Assembly: GCA_038095605.1 (NCBI GenBank) | Contig: CP144380.1 | Coordinates: 1,281,001 to 1,345,000, forward strand | Direction: 5' to 3' | DNA from: Gemmatimonadota bacterium DH-78 | GTDB taxonomy: Bacteria; Gemmatimonadota; Gemmatimonadetes; Longimicrobiales; Gaopeijiaceae | DNA: 64,000 nt | The notes under the pieces: model-generated | What the model saw: the letters and a program-made list of their open reading frames with translations, nothing else | Told to the model about the DNA's origin: nothing | The model's database searches: none | Made by a program: the position numbers and the translations under genes | Shown: one piece after another, positions 42,392-54,077 of the stretch | Position numbering within the stretch: position 1 is the first letter of the stretch | Layout of the letters: every line of letters starts with the position of its first letter

Positions 42392-43456
42392 TTACGGACC
42401 GCGAACCGGCGGATCATCGTCTTCGAGTCGCGCGAGTCGCTCTTCGAGCCGGGCGACCCGGTCGAGCAGCTTCGGAAGCCGTTCGACCTGCGCGCGAGAC
42501 CGGAGGAACTCGCGGTTCGGACGGGCCGGAATGCCCGCCACCGTCTCGCCCGGGGGCACGTCGCGAAAGACGGCCGCCTTGGCCGCCACCTTCACGCCGT
42601 CGCCCAGCTCGAGGTGACCGATCACGCCGGCCTGACCGCCCAGAAACACGCCGGTGCCCAGGCGGCTCGACCCGGCGATGCCGACCATGGCCGCGGCGGC
42701 GCAGTGGGGGCCCGTCTGCACGTTGTGGGCGAGATGCACGAGGTTGTCGAGCTTCGTCCCGCGCCCCACGCGGGTGTCGCCGATACTGCCGCGGTCGAGG
42801 GTCGTGTTGGCCCCGATCTCCACGTCGTCTTCGACGATGCACCGCCCCACCTGCGGCACCTTGCGGTGGCCTCCGTCGATCCAGGCGTAGCCGAATCCGT
42901 CCACACCGAGGCGCACGCCGGCATGCAGGGTCACGCGGGCACCCACCTCCGTGCCGGCGTAGAGCACCACGTGCGGATGGAGCACCGACGACGCACCGAT
43001 GGTGCAGTGTTCGCCCACCACGCAGTGGGCGTCGATGCGCGTACCCTCGCCCACCACGCAGCCGGCACCCAGCACCACGTAGGGTCCGATCTCCACACCC
43101 TCGCCCAACGTCACGCCGCGGCCCAGCACGGCCGTCGGGTGCACCCCCGGGTCGGGCGCGCGGACCGGGTACCAGGCCGACAGCAGCGCCTGGAGGGCCC
43201 GATGACCGTCGTCCACCACGACGCGGGGGAGCGCGGTGTCGAGGGCGTCGGCCAGTTCGGTCGACACGAGCAGGGCCGACGCCCCGGTCTCGGACACCCC
43301 TTCGAGGTAGCGTCGATCGGCGAGGAAGCCGAGGTCGCCGCGCCCGGCGTCGGCCACCGGCGCGAGGCGTCCGACCGCCACCGATTCATCGCCCTCGACC
43401 CGGCCTCCGACGATGCCCGCGACCTCGGCGAGCGTGCAGACCACCTCCGACCTCAT
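42392..43456 (-). CDS. lpxD: UDP-3-O-(3-hydroxyacyl)glucosamine N-acyltransferase
   Basis: This encodes 354 residues; the ATG at 43456 follows GGGAGG. The N-terminal domain (LAPVADAGRGDLGFLADRRY) is the LpxD uridine-binding part. Residues about 105-290 are hexapeptide repeats (PTAVLGRGVTLGEGVEIGPY). LVHLAHNVQTGPHCAAAAMV contains the catalytic His. The C-terminal helix (RLPKLLDRVARLEERLARLE) is a coiled coil. It adds the second 3-hydroxyacyl chain. A hairpin lies between skp and this gene. Confidence 0.97.
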   Translation of the reverse strand: MRSEVVCTLAEVAGIVGGRVEGDESVAVGRLAPVADAGRGDLGFLADRRYLEGVSETGASALLVSTELADALDTALPRVVVDDGHRALQALLSAWYPVRAPDPGVHPTAVLGRGVTLGEGVEIGPYVVLGAGCVVGEGTRIDAHCVVGEHCTIGASSVLHPHVVLYAGTEVGARVTLHAGVRLGVDGFGYAWIDGGHRKVPQVGRCIVEDDVEIGANTTLDRGSIGDTRVGRGTKLDNLVHLAHNVQTGPHCAAAAMVGIAGSSRLGTGVFLGGQAGVIGHLELGDGVKVAAKAAVFRDVPPGETVAGIPARPNREFLRSRAQVERLPKLLDRVARLEERLARLEDDDPPVRGP

Positions 43457-43521
43457 CTCCGACCCTCCCTGCCTGACGATTCGGATGCTCCGGGCACGAG
43501 GCCCGGCCCGCAAAACGACGA

Positions 43522-43556
43522 AGCCCGGGCCCGGCCATTCAGGCGGGACCCGGGCT
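43522..43556 (-). terminator. hairpin between skp and lpxD
   Basis: On the minus strand AGCCCGGGTCCCGCC and GGCCGGGCCCGGGCT pair with one mismatch and one G-T pair around a 5-base loop. TTCGTCGTTTTG follows. It may attenuate bamA-skp transcripts before the lpx genes. Confidence 0.6.
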
Positions 43557-43578
43557 CGTCAACGACCGACGACTCGGC

Positions 43579-44097
43579 TCAACCGGCGGTCTGCAACCGC
43601 GTGAGGACCGCGTCGGTGAGGTCGAGCGACGGATCGGCCGCCACGATCGACCCGTCGGCCACGTCGAAGATGATGCTGTAGCCGCCCTCGACGCGAATCT
43701 CCTCGATCACCGACGACACCCGATCCATGATCGGCTGCACCAGCTCGGCACGACGCTGCGTGGCCTGCTGATCCAGGTTCGCCGCCATCTGCTGCAGCTG
43801 CTCCCGCTTCGTGAGGATCTCCTCCTCACGGCGCTGCTTCGCCTCGGGCGAGAGCGTGAGCGACTGCGCCTCGTACGCGGTGATGAGCTGGTCGAGCGAG
43901 TCGGTGGCGGGCTGCATCTGCGCCCTCATCTGGGCGAGATCCCGATCGAACTGCTGGGCGGCCTCCTGGGCCCCCGGAGCCTGATCGAGGATCACGGCCG
44001 AATTGATGAACCCCACCTTGAGCCCGGTCTGGGCCGCGACCGGCGAAACGATCGTGAGCCCGAGGGCGAGAGCGAGGAAAAGAGCGAAACGTCGCAT
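43579..44097 (-). CDS. skp: OmpH/Skp-family periplasmic chaperone
   Basis: This encodes 172 residues; the ATG at 44097 has GGAG upstream. A signal peptide (MRRFALFLALALGLTIVSPV, cleavage near VAAQ) is followed by LKVGFINSAVILDQAPGAQE, the OmpH domain start. The long charged helices include QRREEEILTKREQLQQMAAN. Skp holds unfolded outer-membrane proteins on the way to BAM. It lies immediately downstream of bamA, the conserved order. Confidence 0.94.
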   Translation of the reverse strand: MRRFALFLALALGLTIVSPVAAQTGLKVGFINSAVILDQAPGAQEAAQQFDRDLAQMRAQMQPATDSLDQLITAYEAQSLTLSPEAKQRREEEILTKREQLQQMAANLDQQATQRRAELVQPIMDRVSSVIEEIRVEGGYSIIFDVADGSIVAADPSLDLTDAVLTRLQTAG

Positions 44098-44145
44098 TGC
44101 ACAATACTCCATGAGTTCTTCGGCGATGTGACCGGCCACCGGCCG

Positions 44146-46584
44146 TCAGAGCCCGCCGCCCATCCGGAAGTGGAACTGCCAGCCCGGGTTCGTCTTGTCG
44201 AATCCGTACGCGTAATCGAGTCCGATCGGGCCGAACGGCGTGACGAGCTGTACGCCGACACCGGCACCACGGTAGAGACGCGTGGGATCGATGTCGAGGG
44301 GGTCGGTCCAGACGTTTCCGGCATCCATGAACGTCGACAGCGAAATGTTGTCGTTCAGTCGCATGGCCAACTCGGCCGTCACGGTGAGGTACGAATCCCC
44401 CAGCCGGTCGATGTCGGCGATGCCTCCCGAACGCTCCGGGAAGAACCCGAAGGGCGTGATCGAGGTCTCGTCGTAACCACGCAGCTGCTGTCCGAACTGT
44501 ACACCACCCATCCAGAAACGGTCGAAGGGGAAGTTCGAGGGATCCCCGAAGATCGCACCGGCCTTCACCGACGTTCCGAAGGCGAACATGATCGGACGCC
44601 CACCCTCGGGCCCGCCGCCGCCCACCTGACCCACGGGGGCCCACCAGCTGCCCTCCACGAGGTGCCGGGTGAACTCTCCGTCGCCGCCGAGCAGCCCTCC
44701 GTTCACCTCGATGTTCCAGCTCTGCCGCGACCCGGAGGTCGGGAAGATCGGATGGTTCAGCGTCGTCCGCGTGATCCCGAGCTGAAGCTGGCTCTGAGTG
44801 CCCGGGGGCAGACCGAAGAGCGAGTTGTCATCGGACGACGACCGCAGGTCGTAGGTCGTGCGCGCGATGGAGTAGCCCGTGAACACCCGGGTTCGCTGGG
44901 CGCCCGGAATCGGGAATCCGAACCGGACGGATCCGCCCACCCGTCGCCGCTCGCCGGACTGGAACGAGAAGAACCGGTCGCGCGCATTGAAGAGCGACAC
45001 GGTGCCCGTCGTGCGCGTCTGGAAGAGCTGAGGGTCGGTGTAGCTGAGCGTGAAGTTGTTCACGTAGCGACCGAAGTCCCAGCGCAGGTGGCCCTCTTTC
45101 GCCTGTCCGAACAGGTTCGGCTGGTCGTAGCCGATGAAGCCGGCCAGCCCGATACCACCGCCCACCGAGGTTCCGAAGTTGATGGCCCCGGTCTGCCGCT
45201 CGACCACCTCGAAGGTGATGTCGACCTCACCCGTGGTCGGGTCCGGGTCGATCTGCGGGAAGGGCAGCGGCGACTCGAAGAAGCCCAGGGCGTTGATCCC
45301 CTGGTAGCTCTGAATGAGAAGGTTCTCGCTGTACACGTCGCCGGGAACCATCTGGATCCGGTCCCGGATCACCCGCTCGTAGGTGTAGTCGTTGCCGGTG
45401 ATGTTGATCTGACCGATGTAGGCCGGCTGCCCCTCGTTCACCTGGAAGGTGAGCGACACGGTGGGGTCTTCACCGTCGGCGGTGGCGGGCCGCCGCGTTT
45501 CGATCAGCTGGCCGTCGGCGAAGAGATAGCCCGAGTTGCGGTACAGCGACAAGATGGTTTCGCGCGCCGCCTCGTAGGCCACCTGATCGTACACCCGCCC
45601 CCGGGCCTCCAACTCCTCGTTGGAGGTGCCCCCGATGCCGAGCGAGCGCAGAATCCCGCCCTCCTGCGGCAGGAAGTAGCTCTCGAGGCGCTCGTCGTCG
45701 AAGCTGCGGTTGCCGTCGATGTTCAACGACGCGACCCGGTACTGCGGCCCTTCGTCGAGCTCGATCTCCACCCGCGCCTTCCCCGTCTCGGGGTCGATCA
45801 CCAGGGTGTCGGACAACACCTCCACATCGAGGTAGCCCCGCGACGCGTAGAGCCGCGGAATACGCTCCGCCCGGTCGGTTTCGAACGATTCCTCGTCGAA
45901 GTCACCGCTCCGGAACCACCAGAACCCCTCCGGCCGCGTACCCATCGCACCGACGATCTCTTCGGTGGTGATCGCCTCGTTGCCGCGCACCACCACCTCG
46001 GCGATCGTGACGCGGTTGCCCTCCGCGACGTCGAAATGGAGGTCGAACACGTTGGTGAGCTCGGGCACCGGCTCGAGTCGATCCTCGATCGACGCGAAAG
46101 GGATGCCCTCGTCGGCCAGCGCCTCCCGCACGAGCGCCTTGGCCCGCACCACCGCCTGCGCGTCGTAGGGCGACGCCTCGCGCACGCCCGCTTCGTCGGT
46201 CACCAGATCGCCGTCGGCGTTCTCCAGCCCCTGGATCAGCACCCGGCGCACGAGCGGCCGCTCGGTCACGACCACCCGCACCACACCTCGACCGGGCGAG
46301 GCGCCGTCTTCGGCGAACACCCTCAGATCGGAGAACTGCCCGAGCTGCCAGAGTGCGCGCTGCAACTCCTGGACGTCCGACGTCTCGATCGTGTCGCCCG
46401 CCTGGAAGCCGGCGAGCAGCAGCATGTCGTCGGTGGCCACGCGGAGGTTGCCCTCCACGACCACCGAGTCGACCACCAGTCCCCCGAAGGCCTGCTGGGC
46501 CGCTACACCCCCGCGGGGCAGCGCGAGGCCGCCGACCATCACCAGAGCGCCGAGCAGCCCCGTTCCCCACCCCATGCGTACCAT
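44146..46584 (-). CDS. bamA: outer membrane protein assembly factor BamA
   Basis: This encodes 812 residues. After a signal peptide (ending near GVAAQQ), five POTRA domains fill residues about 35-440, for example VVDSVVVEGNLRVATDDMLL, ITIAEVVVRGN-type strands and YIGQINITGNDYTYERVIRD. The Omp85 barrel follows, with the L6 loop motif QQLRGYDETS in place of VRGF/Y and the C-terminal strand ending FHFRMGGGL. It folds and inserts outer-membrane proteins. It sits between clpC (8 bases) and skp (48 bases). Confidence 0.96.
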   Translation of the reverse strand: MVRMGWGTGLLGALVMVGGLALPRGGVAAQQAFGGLVVDSVVVEGNLRVATDDMLLLAGFQAGDTIETSDVQELQRALWQLGQFSDLRVFAEDGASPGRGVVRVVVTERPLVRRVLIQGLENADGDLVTDEAGVREASPYDAQAVVRAKALVREALADEGIPFASIEDRLEPVPELTNVFDLHFDVAEGNRVTIAEVVVRGNEAITTEEIVGAMGTRPEGFWWFRSGDFDEESFETDRAERIPRLYASRGYLDVEVLSDTLVIDPETGKARVEIELDEGPQYRVASLNIDGNRSFDDERLESYFLPQEGGILRSLGIGGTSNEELEARGRVYDQVAYEAARETILSLYRNSGYLFADGQLIETRRPATADGEDPTVSLTFQVNEGQPAYIGQINITGNDYTYERVIRDRIQMVPGDVYSENLLIQSYQGINALGFFESPLPFPQIDPDPTTGEVDITFEVVERQTGAINFGTSVGGGIGLAGFIGYDQPNLFGQAKEGHLRWDFGRYVNNFTLSYTDPQLFQTRTTGTVSLFNARDRFFSFQSGERRRVGGSVRFGFPIPGAQRTRVFTGYSIARTTYDLRSSSDDNSLFGLPPGTQSQLQLGITRTTLNHPIFPTSGSRQSWNIEVNGGLLGGDGEFTRHLVEGSWWAPVGQVGGGGPEGGRPIMFAFGTSVKAGAIFGDPSNFPFDRFWMGGVQFGQQLRGYDETSITPFGFFPERSGGIADIDRLGDSYLTVTAELAMRLNDNISLSTFMDAGNVWTDPLDIDPTRLYRGAGVGVQLVTPFGPIGLDYAYGFDKTNPGWQFHFRMGGGL

Positions 46585-46592
46585 TCCGTCCC

Positions 46593-49088
<2,496 letters not shown>

Positions 49089-49108
49089 CGGTCAGCTCGT
49101 ACGTCGGT

Positions 49109-50236
49109 TCACGCGCCGGGCGCAGGACGTTCGTCGGAGGATTCGGGACCGTCCGGGGAGACGTCTCCTTCGGACCCCAGGATGCGCCGGACGAAGGCGG
49201 CTCGATGGGCGTCGCTCTCCGAGGGAGTCAGGTCGCGGCCCGCCGCCTCTTCCAGGTGGGCGGGCTGCGTGAAAATCATCAATTTATTGAGTGTGTATAC
49301 TCGGAGTTCGGGGAGAAGTTTCAAGCTCACACCGAGCCGGACGCCGCTCAGGAGGTTCATCAACTCCTCGAACGAAAGGCTCCGTGCATAGCGAAGCAAT
49401 CCGTACGCTCGCCAGATCTTGTCTTCGGTCACCGAACCCGCGTCGCGCAGCAGCACCTGCCGCGCTTCGCGCTCGTGCTGGATCACCTTTCGAACCACCT
49501 GGTCGAGGTGGTCCAGCAGATCTTCCTCGCTCTTTCCCAGTGTCGTCTGGTTGGAGATCTGAAAGAAGTTTCCCACCACCTCCGACCCCTCGCCGTAGAG
49601 CCCGCGGAAGGTCAGCCCCACCTGCCCCAGCGCGTGGAGCACCTTCGAGATCTCCTTGGTGAGCACCAGCCCCGGCAGGTGCACCAGCACGGAGGCGCGC
49701 AGCCCGGTGCCGGTGTTCGTCGGGCAGCTCGTGAGGAAGCCGAACTCGTGGTGGAAGGCATAGGGCAACTCGCGCCCGAGCTCCTCGTCGAGCCGGTCGA
49801 CCTGGCTCCACGCCTCGCGAAGCCGAAGTCCCGACACCACCGACTGGAGCCTGAGGTGGTCCTCCTCGTTCACCATCACGTTGAGCGGGTGACGACCCGA
49901 GACCACCACGGCCGTGCCGTTGGCGGGGTCGGCATCGGCGCTCCCGATCAGTTCGCGCGAGGCGAGCCGCCGCTCGAGCAGGATCGTGCGGCGTCGCGCA
50001 TCGAGATCCGGCATGTGCAGCACCGTCGCCCCCTCGAGGGAGTCGAGACGGTCGCTGTGCTGCCGCACCCGCGAGAGCACCGCTTCGCGATCGTTCACCC
50101 GGGCCCGCGGCCCGAAGGCGTGGCCCTGCAGGTTGCGCGCGAGGCGCACCCGGGTCGACAGCACGATCTCGGCGTGGTCGCCCGACGCGTCGAGCCAGTT
50201 CAGTCCGAGATCGGGCACCGCGTCGAAGGTGCTCAC
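49109..50236 (-). CDS. mcsB: protein arginine kinase McsB
   Basis: This encodes 375 residues, a phosphagen-kinase-fold enzyme that phosphorylates Arg side chains. The GTG at 50236 overlaps the mcsA stop as GTGA. STRVRLARNLQGHAFG (residues about 27-42) and TSCPTNTGTGLRASVLVHLP (with the catalytic-loop Cys) are diagnostic; VVVSGRHPLNVMVNEEDHLR supplies further active-site residues. Arg phosphate tags proteins for ClpC. The C-terminal 45 residues are a Pro/Asp-rich extension. Confidence 0.94.
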   Translation of the reverse strand: MSTFDAVPDLGLNWLDASGDHAEIVLSTRVRLARNLQGHAFGPRARVNDREAVLSRVRQHSDRLDSLEGATVLHMPDLDARRRTILLERRLASRELIGSADADPANGTAVVVSGRHPLNVMVNEEDHLRLQSVVSGLRLREAWSQVDRLDEELGRELPYAFHHEFGFLTSCPTNTGTGLRASVLVHLPGLVLTKEISKVLHALGQVGLTFRGLYGEGSEVVGNFFQISNQTTLGKSEEDLLDHLDQVVRKVIQHEREARQVLLRDAGSVTEDKIWRAYGLLRYARSLSFEELMNLLSGVRLGVSLKLLPELRVYTLNKLMIFTQPAHLEEAAGRDLTPSESDAHRAAFVRRILGSEGDVSPDGPESSDERPAPGA

Positions 50237-50742
50237 GTCACGCCCTCGGCCTCGAGGATCCGAATCTCGTCGCGGAGCCCGGCCGCCCGCTCGAAGTCCT
50301 CGGCGTCCACCGCCCGGCGCAACTGGCCCCGCAGGCCCTCCAGACGGCGCTCGAGCTGCGAGGCGGTGGGATCGGGCGGCAGATACACCTTGCCCACATG
50401 CTGGGTGCTGTTGTGGATGCGGCCCAGCAGCGCCCGCAGGTGCCCCTCGAAGGAGATGTAGCAGTGCGGGCACCCGAGTCGCCCCGCCTTCCGAAATCCC
50501 TGGAAGGTCAGGCCGCAGAAGCCGCACTTCTCGTCGACCGGCGCAGGAGCGGGAGCGGGCGATTCACCACCCATCTCCGCCAGAAACTCCTGGAGCGGAA
50601 ACGACGCGGCCGGAGGGCCCTCGGTCTCGAGTCCCTTGGCGGCCGCGCACTGCTCGCACAGATGCAGGCTCGACATCTTGTTGTTGACGACCTGGGTGAG
50701 GTGGATGACCGCATCCGCCTCGCCGCAATTCTCACAATCCAT
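50233..50742 (-). CDS. mcsA: McsA-type zinc-finger/UVR activator of McsB
   Basis: This encodes 169 residues; ATG 50742 follows GGGAGGG. Four CxxC pairs form two zinc sites: MDCENC, HLCEQCA, KCGFCGLTF and GCPHCYISF. The C-terminal UVR motif (DAEDFERAAGLRDEIRILE) resembles the one in ClpC. McsA activates McsB. No ctsR gene accompanies the pair. It starts the run mcsA-mcsB-clpC-bamA. Confidence 0.93.
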   Translation of the reverse strand: MDCENCGEADAVIHLTQVVNNKMSSLHLCEQCAAAKGLETEGPPAASFPLQEFLAEMGGESPAPAPAPVDEKCGFCGLTFQGFRKAGRLGCPHCYISFEGHLRALLGRIHNSTQHVGKVYLPPDPTASQLERRLEGLRGQLRRAVDAEDFERAAGLRDEIRILEAEGVT

Positions 50743-50855
50743 ACCGCCCTCCCACCGTCGGAGGTTGAGTCCAGAGCAGGTCTACGCCCGGGCGTCGCGT
50801 GAGGTCCACTCCGCCGCGCCCCGAGTCGAGCCTCGGCCATCCGAGCCCGGCGGGT

Positions 50856-52133
50856 TCAGAGGTGCCGGATCGCATCGACAGGCTGAAGGCGCGCCGCCCG
50901 CAGCGCCGGATAGAGGGTGGCGAGAAACGAGATGACGAGGCTCGCCGCCACGATCACCGCCACATCCGACAGCCGTACCGACACCGGGAGCCGGTCGACG
51001 AAGTACACCTCGGCCGGGATCCGGATCACCTCGTAGCGATCGAGCACCCAGCACGCCACCACGCCGAGAGTCGTACCCACCGCGGTTCCGACCACGCCGA
51101 TCCAGGCGCCCTGGAGCACGAAGATCCGGAGGATGCCTCCGTCCGTCATGCCCATGGACTTGAGGATCCCGATCTCTCGGGTGCGGTCGGCAACCATCAT
51201 CACCAGCGTCGAGACGATGTTGAAGGCGGCAACCACCACGATGAGAAAGAGGATCAGCCCCATCGCCAGCTTCTGGATCTTCAGCGAGGAGAAGAGCCCC
51301 GCGTTGGTGGTCACCCAGCTCATCACCACGTGGCGGGAGTCCAGCCGGTCGTCGAGCGCGTCGGCGAGTTCGGCCGCGGCGTCGGGATCGGCGATCTGGA
51401 GTCCCAGACCCGAAACCACGTCGTCGACATCGAGGTCGAGCAGCGCCTGAGCCGCCTCGAGCGTCGTGTAGACGTTGCGGGTGTCGTAGTCGTACATGCC
51501 CGTCTCGAAGGTGCCCGACACCTCGAAGAACCCCACGGCGGGTGACGGTAGCCCGCCCATTCTCTCCCGCAGATTCTCGAAGGCGAGTACGGTGATTCGG
51601 TCGCCCACCTCGAGTTGCAGGCGCTCGGCCACCCGATTGCCCAGCAGGATCGGCGGCATGCCCGAGGGGCGCGGCGCGAGATCGTACTCCCCCGAGTGGA
51701 TCAGCGACTCCAGGGTCGTCCCCCCCGCGAATTCGGGATCCGTGGGGACTCCGTACAGATCCACCGCCCGCGAGTTGCCGTCGCGCACGATGCGGATCGA
51801 CGAGAAGATGAACGGAGAGCCGGCCACCACGCCCGGGTGAGCGCGCGCGCTGTCGAGCACCGGGCGCCAGTCGGACATGCGCAGATCCGACCCGCTCTCG
51901 AAGATCGTGACGTGGGCGGTGGACGAGAGGATCTTCTCGCGCAGATCCTCCTGCATGCCCGACATGACCCCGGTCACCACCACGAGCGCACAGACGCCCA
52001 CCGTGATGCCGGCCAGGGCGATCCCCGTGATCAGCGAGAGCAGACGCCCTCCCCGCCGACGCGCGGCGAGGTAGTGCCGGGCGATGAACCAGTCGAGGCG
52101 GAAGCGACCGCCGGAGGGTGGAGGGCTGCTCAC
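50856..52133 (-). CDS. lolC: LolC/LolE-family lipoprotein-release permease (downstream copy)
   Basis: This encodes 425 residues from GTG 52133, overlapping the lolD stop as GTGA. It has four transmembrane helices: one N-terminal (LSLITGIALAGITVGVCALV) and three C-terminal, with a large periplasmic MacB-type domain between. MQEDLREKILSS and ADRTREIGILKSMGMTDGGI are LolC/E signatures. The last 140 residues are very similar to those of the paralogue at 52824-54071. With LolD it extracts mature lipoproteins for the outer membrane. Which of the two copies is LolC or LolE is not certain. Confidence 0.9.
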   Translation of the reverse strand: MSSPPPSGGRFRLDWFIARHYLAARRRGGRLLSLITGIALAGITVGVCALVVVTGVMSGMQEDLREKILSSTAHVTIFESGSDLRMSDWRPVLDSARAHPGVVAGSPFIFSSIRIVRDGNSRAVDLYGVPTDPEFAGGTTLESLIHSGEYDLAPRPSGMPPILLGNRVAERLQLEVGDRITVLAFENLRERMGGLPSPAVGFFEVSGTFETGMYDYDTRNVYTTLEAAQALLDLDVDDVVSGLGLQIADPDAAAELADALDDRLDSRHVVMSWVTTNAGLFSSLKIQKLAMGLILFLIVVVAAFNIVSTLVMMVADRTREIGILKSMGMTDGGILRIFVLQGAWIGVVGTAVGTTLGVVACWVLDRYEVIRIPAEVYFVDRLPVSVRLSDVAVIVAASLVISFLATLYPALRAARLQPVDAIRHL

Positions 52134-52831
52134 GCCGACTCCAGACCGCCCTCGGTCAGGTGCAGCACCCGGTCGGCGCGGTCGGCGAGCTCGAGGTTGT
52201 GCGTCACCAGCACCATGCTCGTGCCCCGCTGCTCGCGAATGTCGAAGAGCAGATCGTGAAGGGACTGACTCGTGTGGTGGTCGAGGTTGCCCGAGGGCTC
52301 GTCGGCCAACAGCAGCAGCGGATCGTTCGCGAGCGCGCGCGCGACGGCCACCCGCTGCTGCTCGCCACCCGACATCTCGGTGGGCTTGTGATCGACCCGC
52401 GATTCGAGCCCCACCGCCGCCAGGAGGCCGCGCGCCACGGCGCGCTCGTCGGCCGGCCTCCCGCCCGCGATCAGTCGGGGCATCATCACGTTTTCCAGCG
52501 CCGTGAACTCTTTCAACAGGTGGTGGAACTGGAAGACGAAGCCGACGTGTCGGTTTCGCACGGCCGCGAGCTCGGTGGGCGCGAGGCCGGCGATCGAGGT
52601 GCCGCCGAGACGCACGTCTCCCTCGGTCGGAAGGTCGAGCGCTCCGATGATGTGCAGAAGGGTGCTCTTGCCCGCGCCGCTGGCCCCGATGATCGCCACC
52701 GCCTCCCCCGCCTCCACCGTCAGGGAGATGCCGCGCAGCACCTCCAGGGTGCCGCCCGCGGGCCCGGGGTAGCGCTTGTGCACGTCGACCGCCTCGAGAG
52801 GGGGCGCGGCCCGGCCCAGGGGGTCAGTCAT
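52130..52831 (-). CDS. lolD: lipoprotein-releasing ABC transporter ATPase LolD
   Basis: This encodes 233 residues; the ATG at 52831 overlaps the upstream permease stop by 8 bases. Walker A is [16 protein letters not shown] (about residue 45), followed by the Q-loop [16 protein letters not shown], signature [15 protein letters not shown], Walker [14 protein letters not shown] and switch VTHNLEL. It powers the two flanking permeases. Confidence 0.95.
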   Translation of the reverse strand: MTDPLGRAAPPLEAVDVHKRYPGPAGGTLEVLRGISLTVEAGEAVAIIGASGAGKSTLLHIIGALDLPTEGDVRLGGTSIAGLAPTELAAVRNRHVGFVFQFHHLLKEFTALENVMMPRLIAGGRPADERAVARGLLAAVGLESRVDHKPTEMSGGEQQRVAVARALANDPLLLLADEPSGNLDHHTSQSLHDLLFDIREQRGTSMVLVTHNLELADRADRVLHLTEGGLESA

Positions 52832-54071
52832 CTCGGATCGCCTCGACGGGTTGGAGCTGGGAAGCCTGGATCGACGGGTGGATCGTGGCCACGAATGCCA
52901 CCACCACACTCGCCGCCACGATGGTCAGCACATCGGTGAAATGGAGGGACACGGGCAGCCGATCGACGAAGTACACCTCGGGCGGGATCCGGATGATCTC
53001 GTAGCGGTCGATGAGCACGCACAGCAGCACGCCGAGCGCCGTGCCGACCGCCGTGCCGACCACGCCGATCCACGCTCCCTGAAGCACGAAGACCCGCAGG
53101 ATGCCGCGATCGGTCATGCCCATCGACTTGAGGATTCCGATCTCGCGCGTGCGGTCGGCCACCACCATGACCAGGGTGGAGACGATGTTGAAGGCGGCCA
53201 CGAGCACGATCAGGAAGAGCACGAGAAACATCGCCAGCTTCTCGAGTTTGAGCGCACTGAACAGCGCCGAGTTGCGGGTGCCCCACGTCTCCACCCGGTA
53301 CTCGGCGCCCAGACGCTCCGAAAGGGCCGCGGCCGCCCGATCGGCGGCGTCGCCGTCGTCCAGCGCCACGCCGATTCCCGTCACCACGTCTGCGCCGAGG
53401 TCGAGCACCGCCTGGGTGGCCTCCATCGTCGTGTACGCGCGCCGCGTGTCGTACTCGTACATGCCGCTGCGGAAGACGCCGGTGACCTCGAAGCTCTGGA
53501 TCTTCGGGATCATCGAACCGTCGTTGGTCGTCTGGAGGTTGTCGAAGGCGAGCAACTGCACGGTGTCGCCCCGAAAGAGCTGCATCGCGTCGGCGATTCC
53601 GCTCCCGAGCAGGATCGGAGGCAGCCCCGACGCCGGCGGCTCGAGGTCGTAGAAGCCCGCCTGGATTTCGCGCTCCATCTCGGTGCCGGGCTCGGGCACG
53701 CCCGACGGCACACCCACCAGGTCGGCCGGTCGGCTGTACTGACCGCGCCGAAGGTTCACCTGACTCACGAGAAAGGGGGTGGCCGAGCGTACCCCCTCGA
53801 CCTCCCCGGCCGCCGCGGCCACCTCGGCCCAGCCCGGGATGCGGCCGTCGCCGTCGGTCTCGACGGTCACGTGGTAGGCGCCCGACAGGATCTTCGAGCG
53901 CAGGTCTTCCTGCATGCCGGTCATGACGGCGATCACCACGATCAGGGCCGTCACGCCCACCGTCACACCGCCGAGCGAGATCCAGGTGATGAACGACAGC
54001 AGCGCGCCCCCGCGCCGCGCCGACAGGTATCGACGCGCGAGGAACCAGTCGAACCGCAGGCCGCCGTCCAC
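52824..54071 (-). CDS. lolE: LolC/LolE-family lipoprotein-release permease (upstream copy)
   Basis: This encodes 415 residues from GTG 54071. The N-terminal helix (LSFITWISLGGVTVGVTALI) is followed by MQEDLRSKILSGAYHVTV, the periplasmic domain, and three C-terminal helices containing ADRTREIGILKSMGMTDRGI. It closely resembles the copy at 50856-52133, so the pair arose by duplication around lolD. It starts 6 bases after lysS. The lolC/lolE labels are positional guesses. Confidence 0.9.
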   Translation of the reverse strand: MDGGLRFDWFLARRYLSARRGGALLSFITWISLGGVTVGVTALIVVIAVMTGMQEDLRSKILSGAYHVTVETDGDGRIPGWAEVAAAAGEVEGVRSATPFLVSQVNLRRGQYSRPADLVGVPSGVPEPGTEMEREIQAGFYDLEPPASGLPPILLGSGIADAMQLFRGDTVQLLAFDNLQTTNDGSMIPKIQSFEVTGVFRSGMYEYDTRRAYTTMEATQAVLDLGADVVTGIGVALDDGDAADRAAAALSERLGAEYRVETWGTRNSALFSALKLEKLAMFLVLFLIVLVAAFNIVSTLVMVVADRTREIGILKSMGMTDRGILRVFVLQGAWIGVVGTAVGTALGVLLCVLIDRYEIIRIPPEVYFVDRLPVSLHFTDVLTIVAASVVVAFVATIHPSIQASQLQPVEAIRDD

Positions 54072-54077
54072 CGTGCG

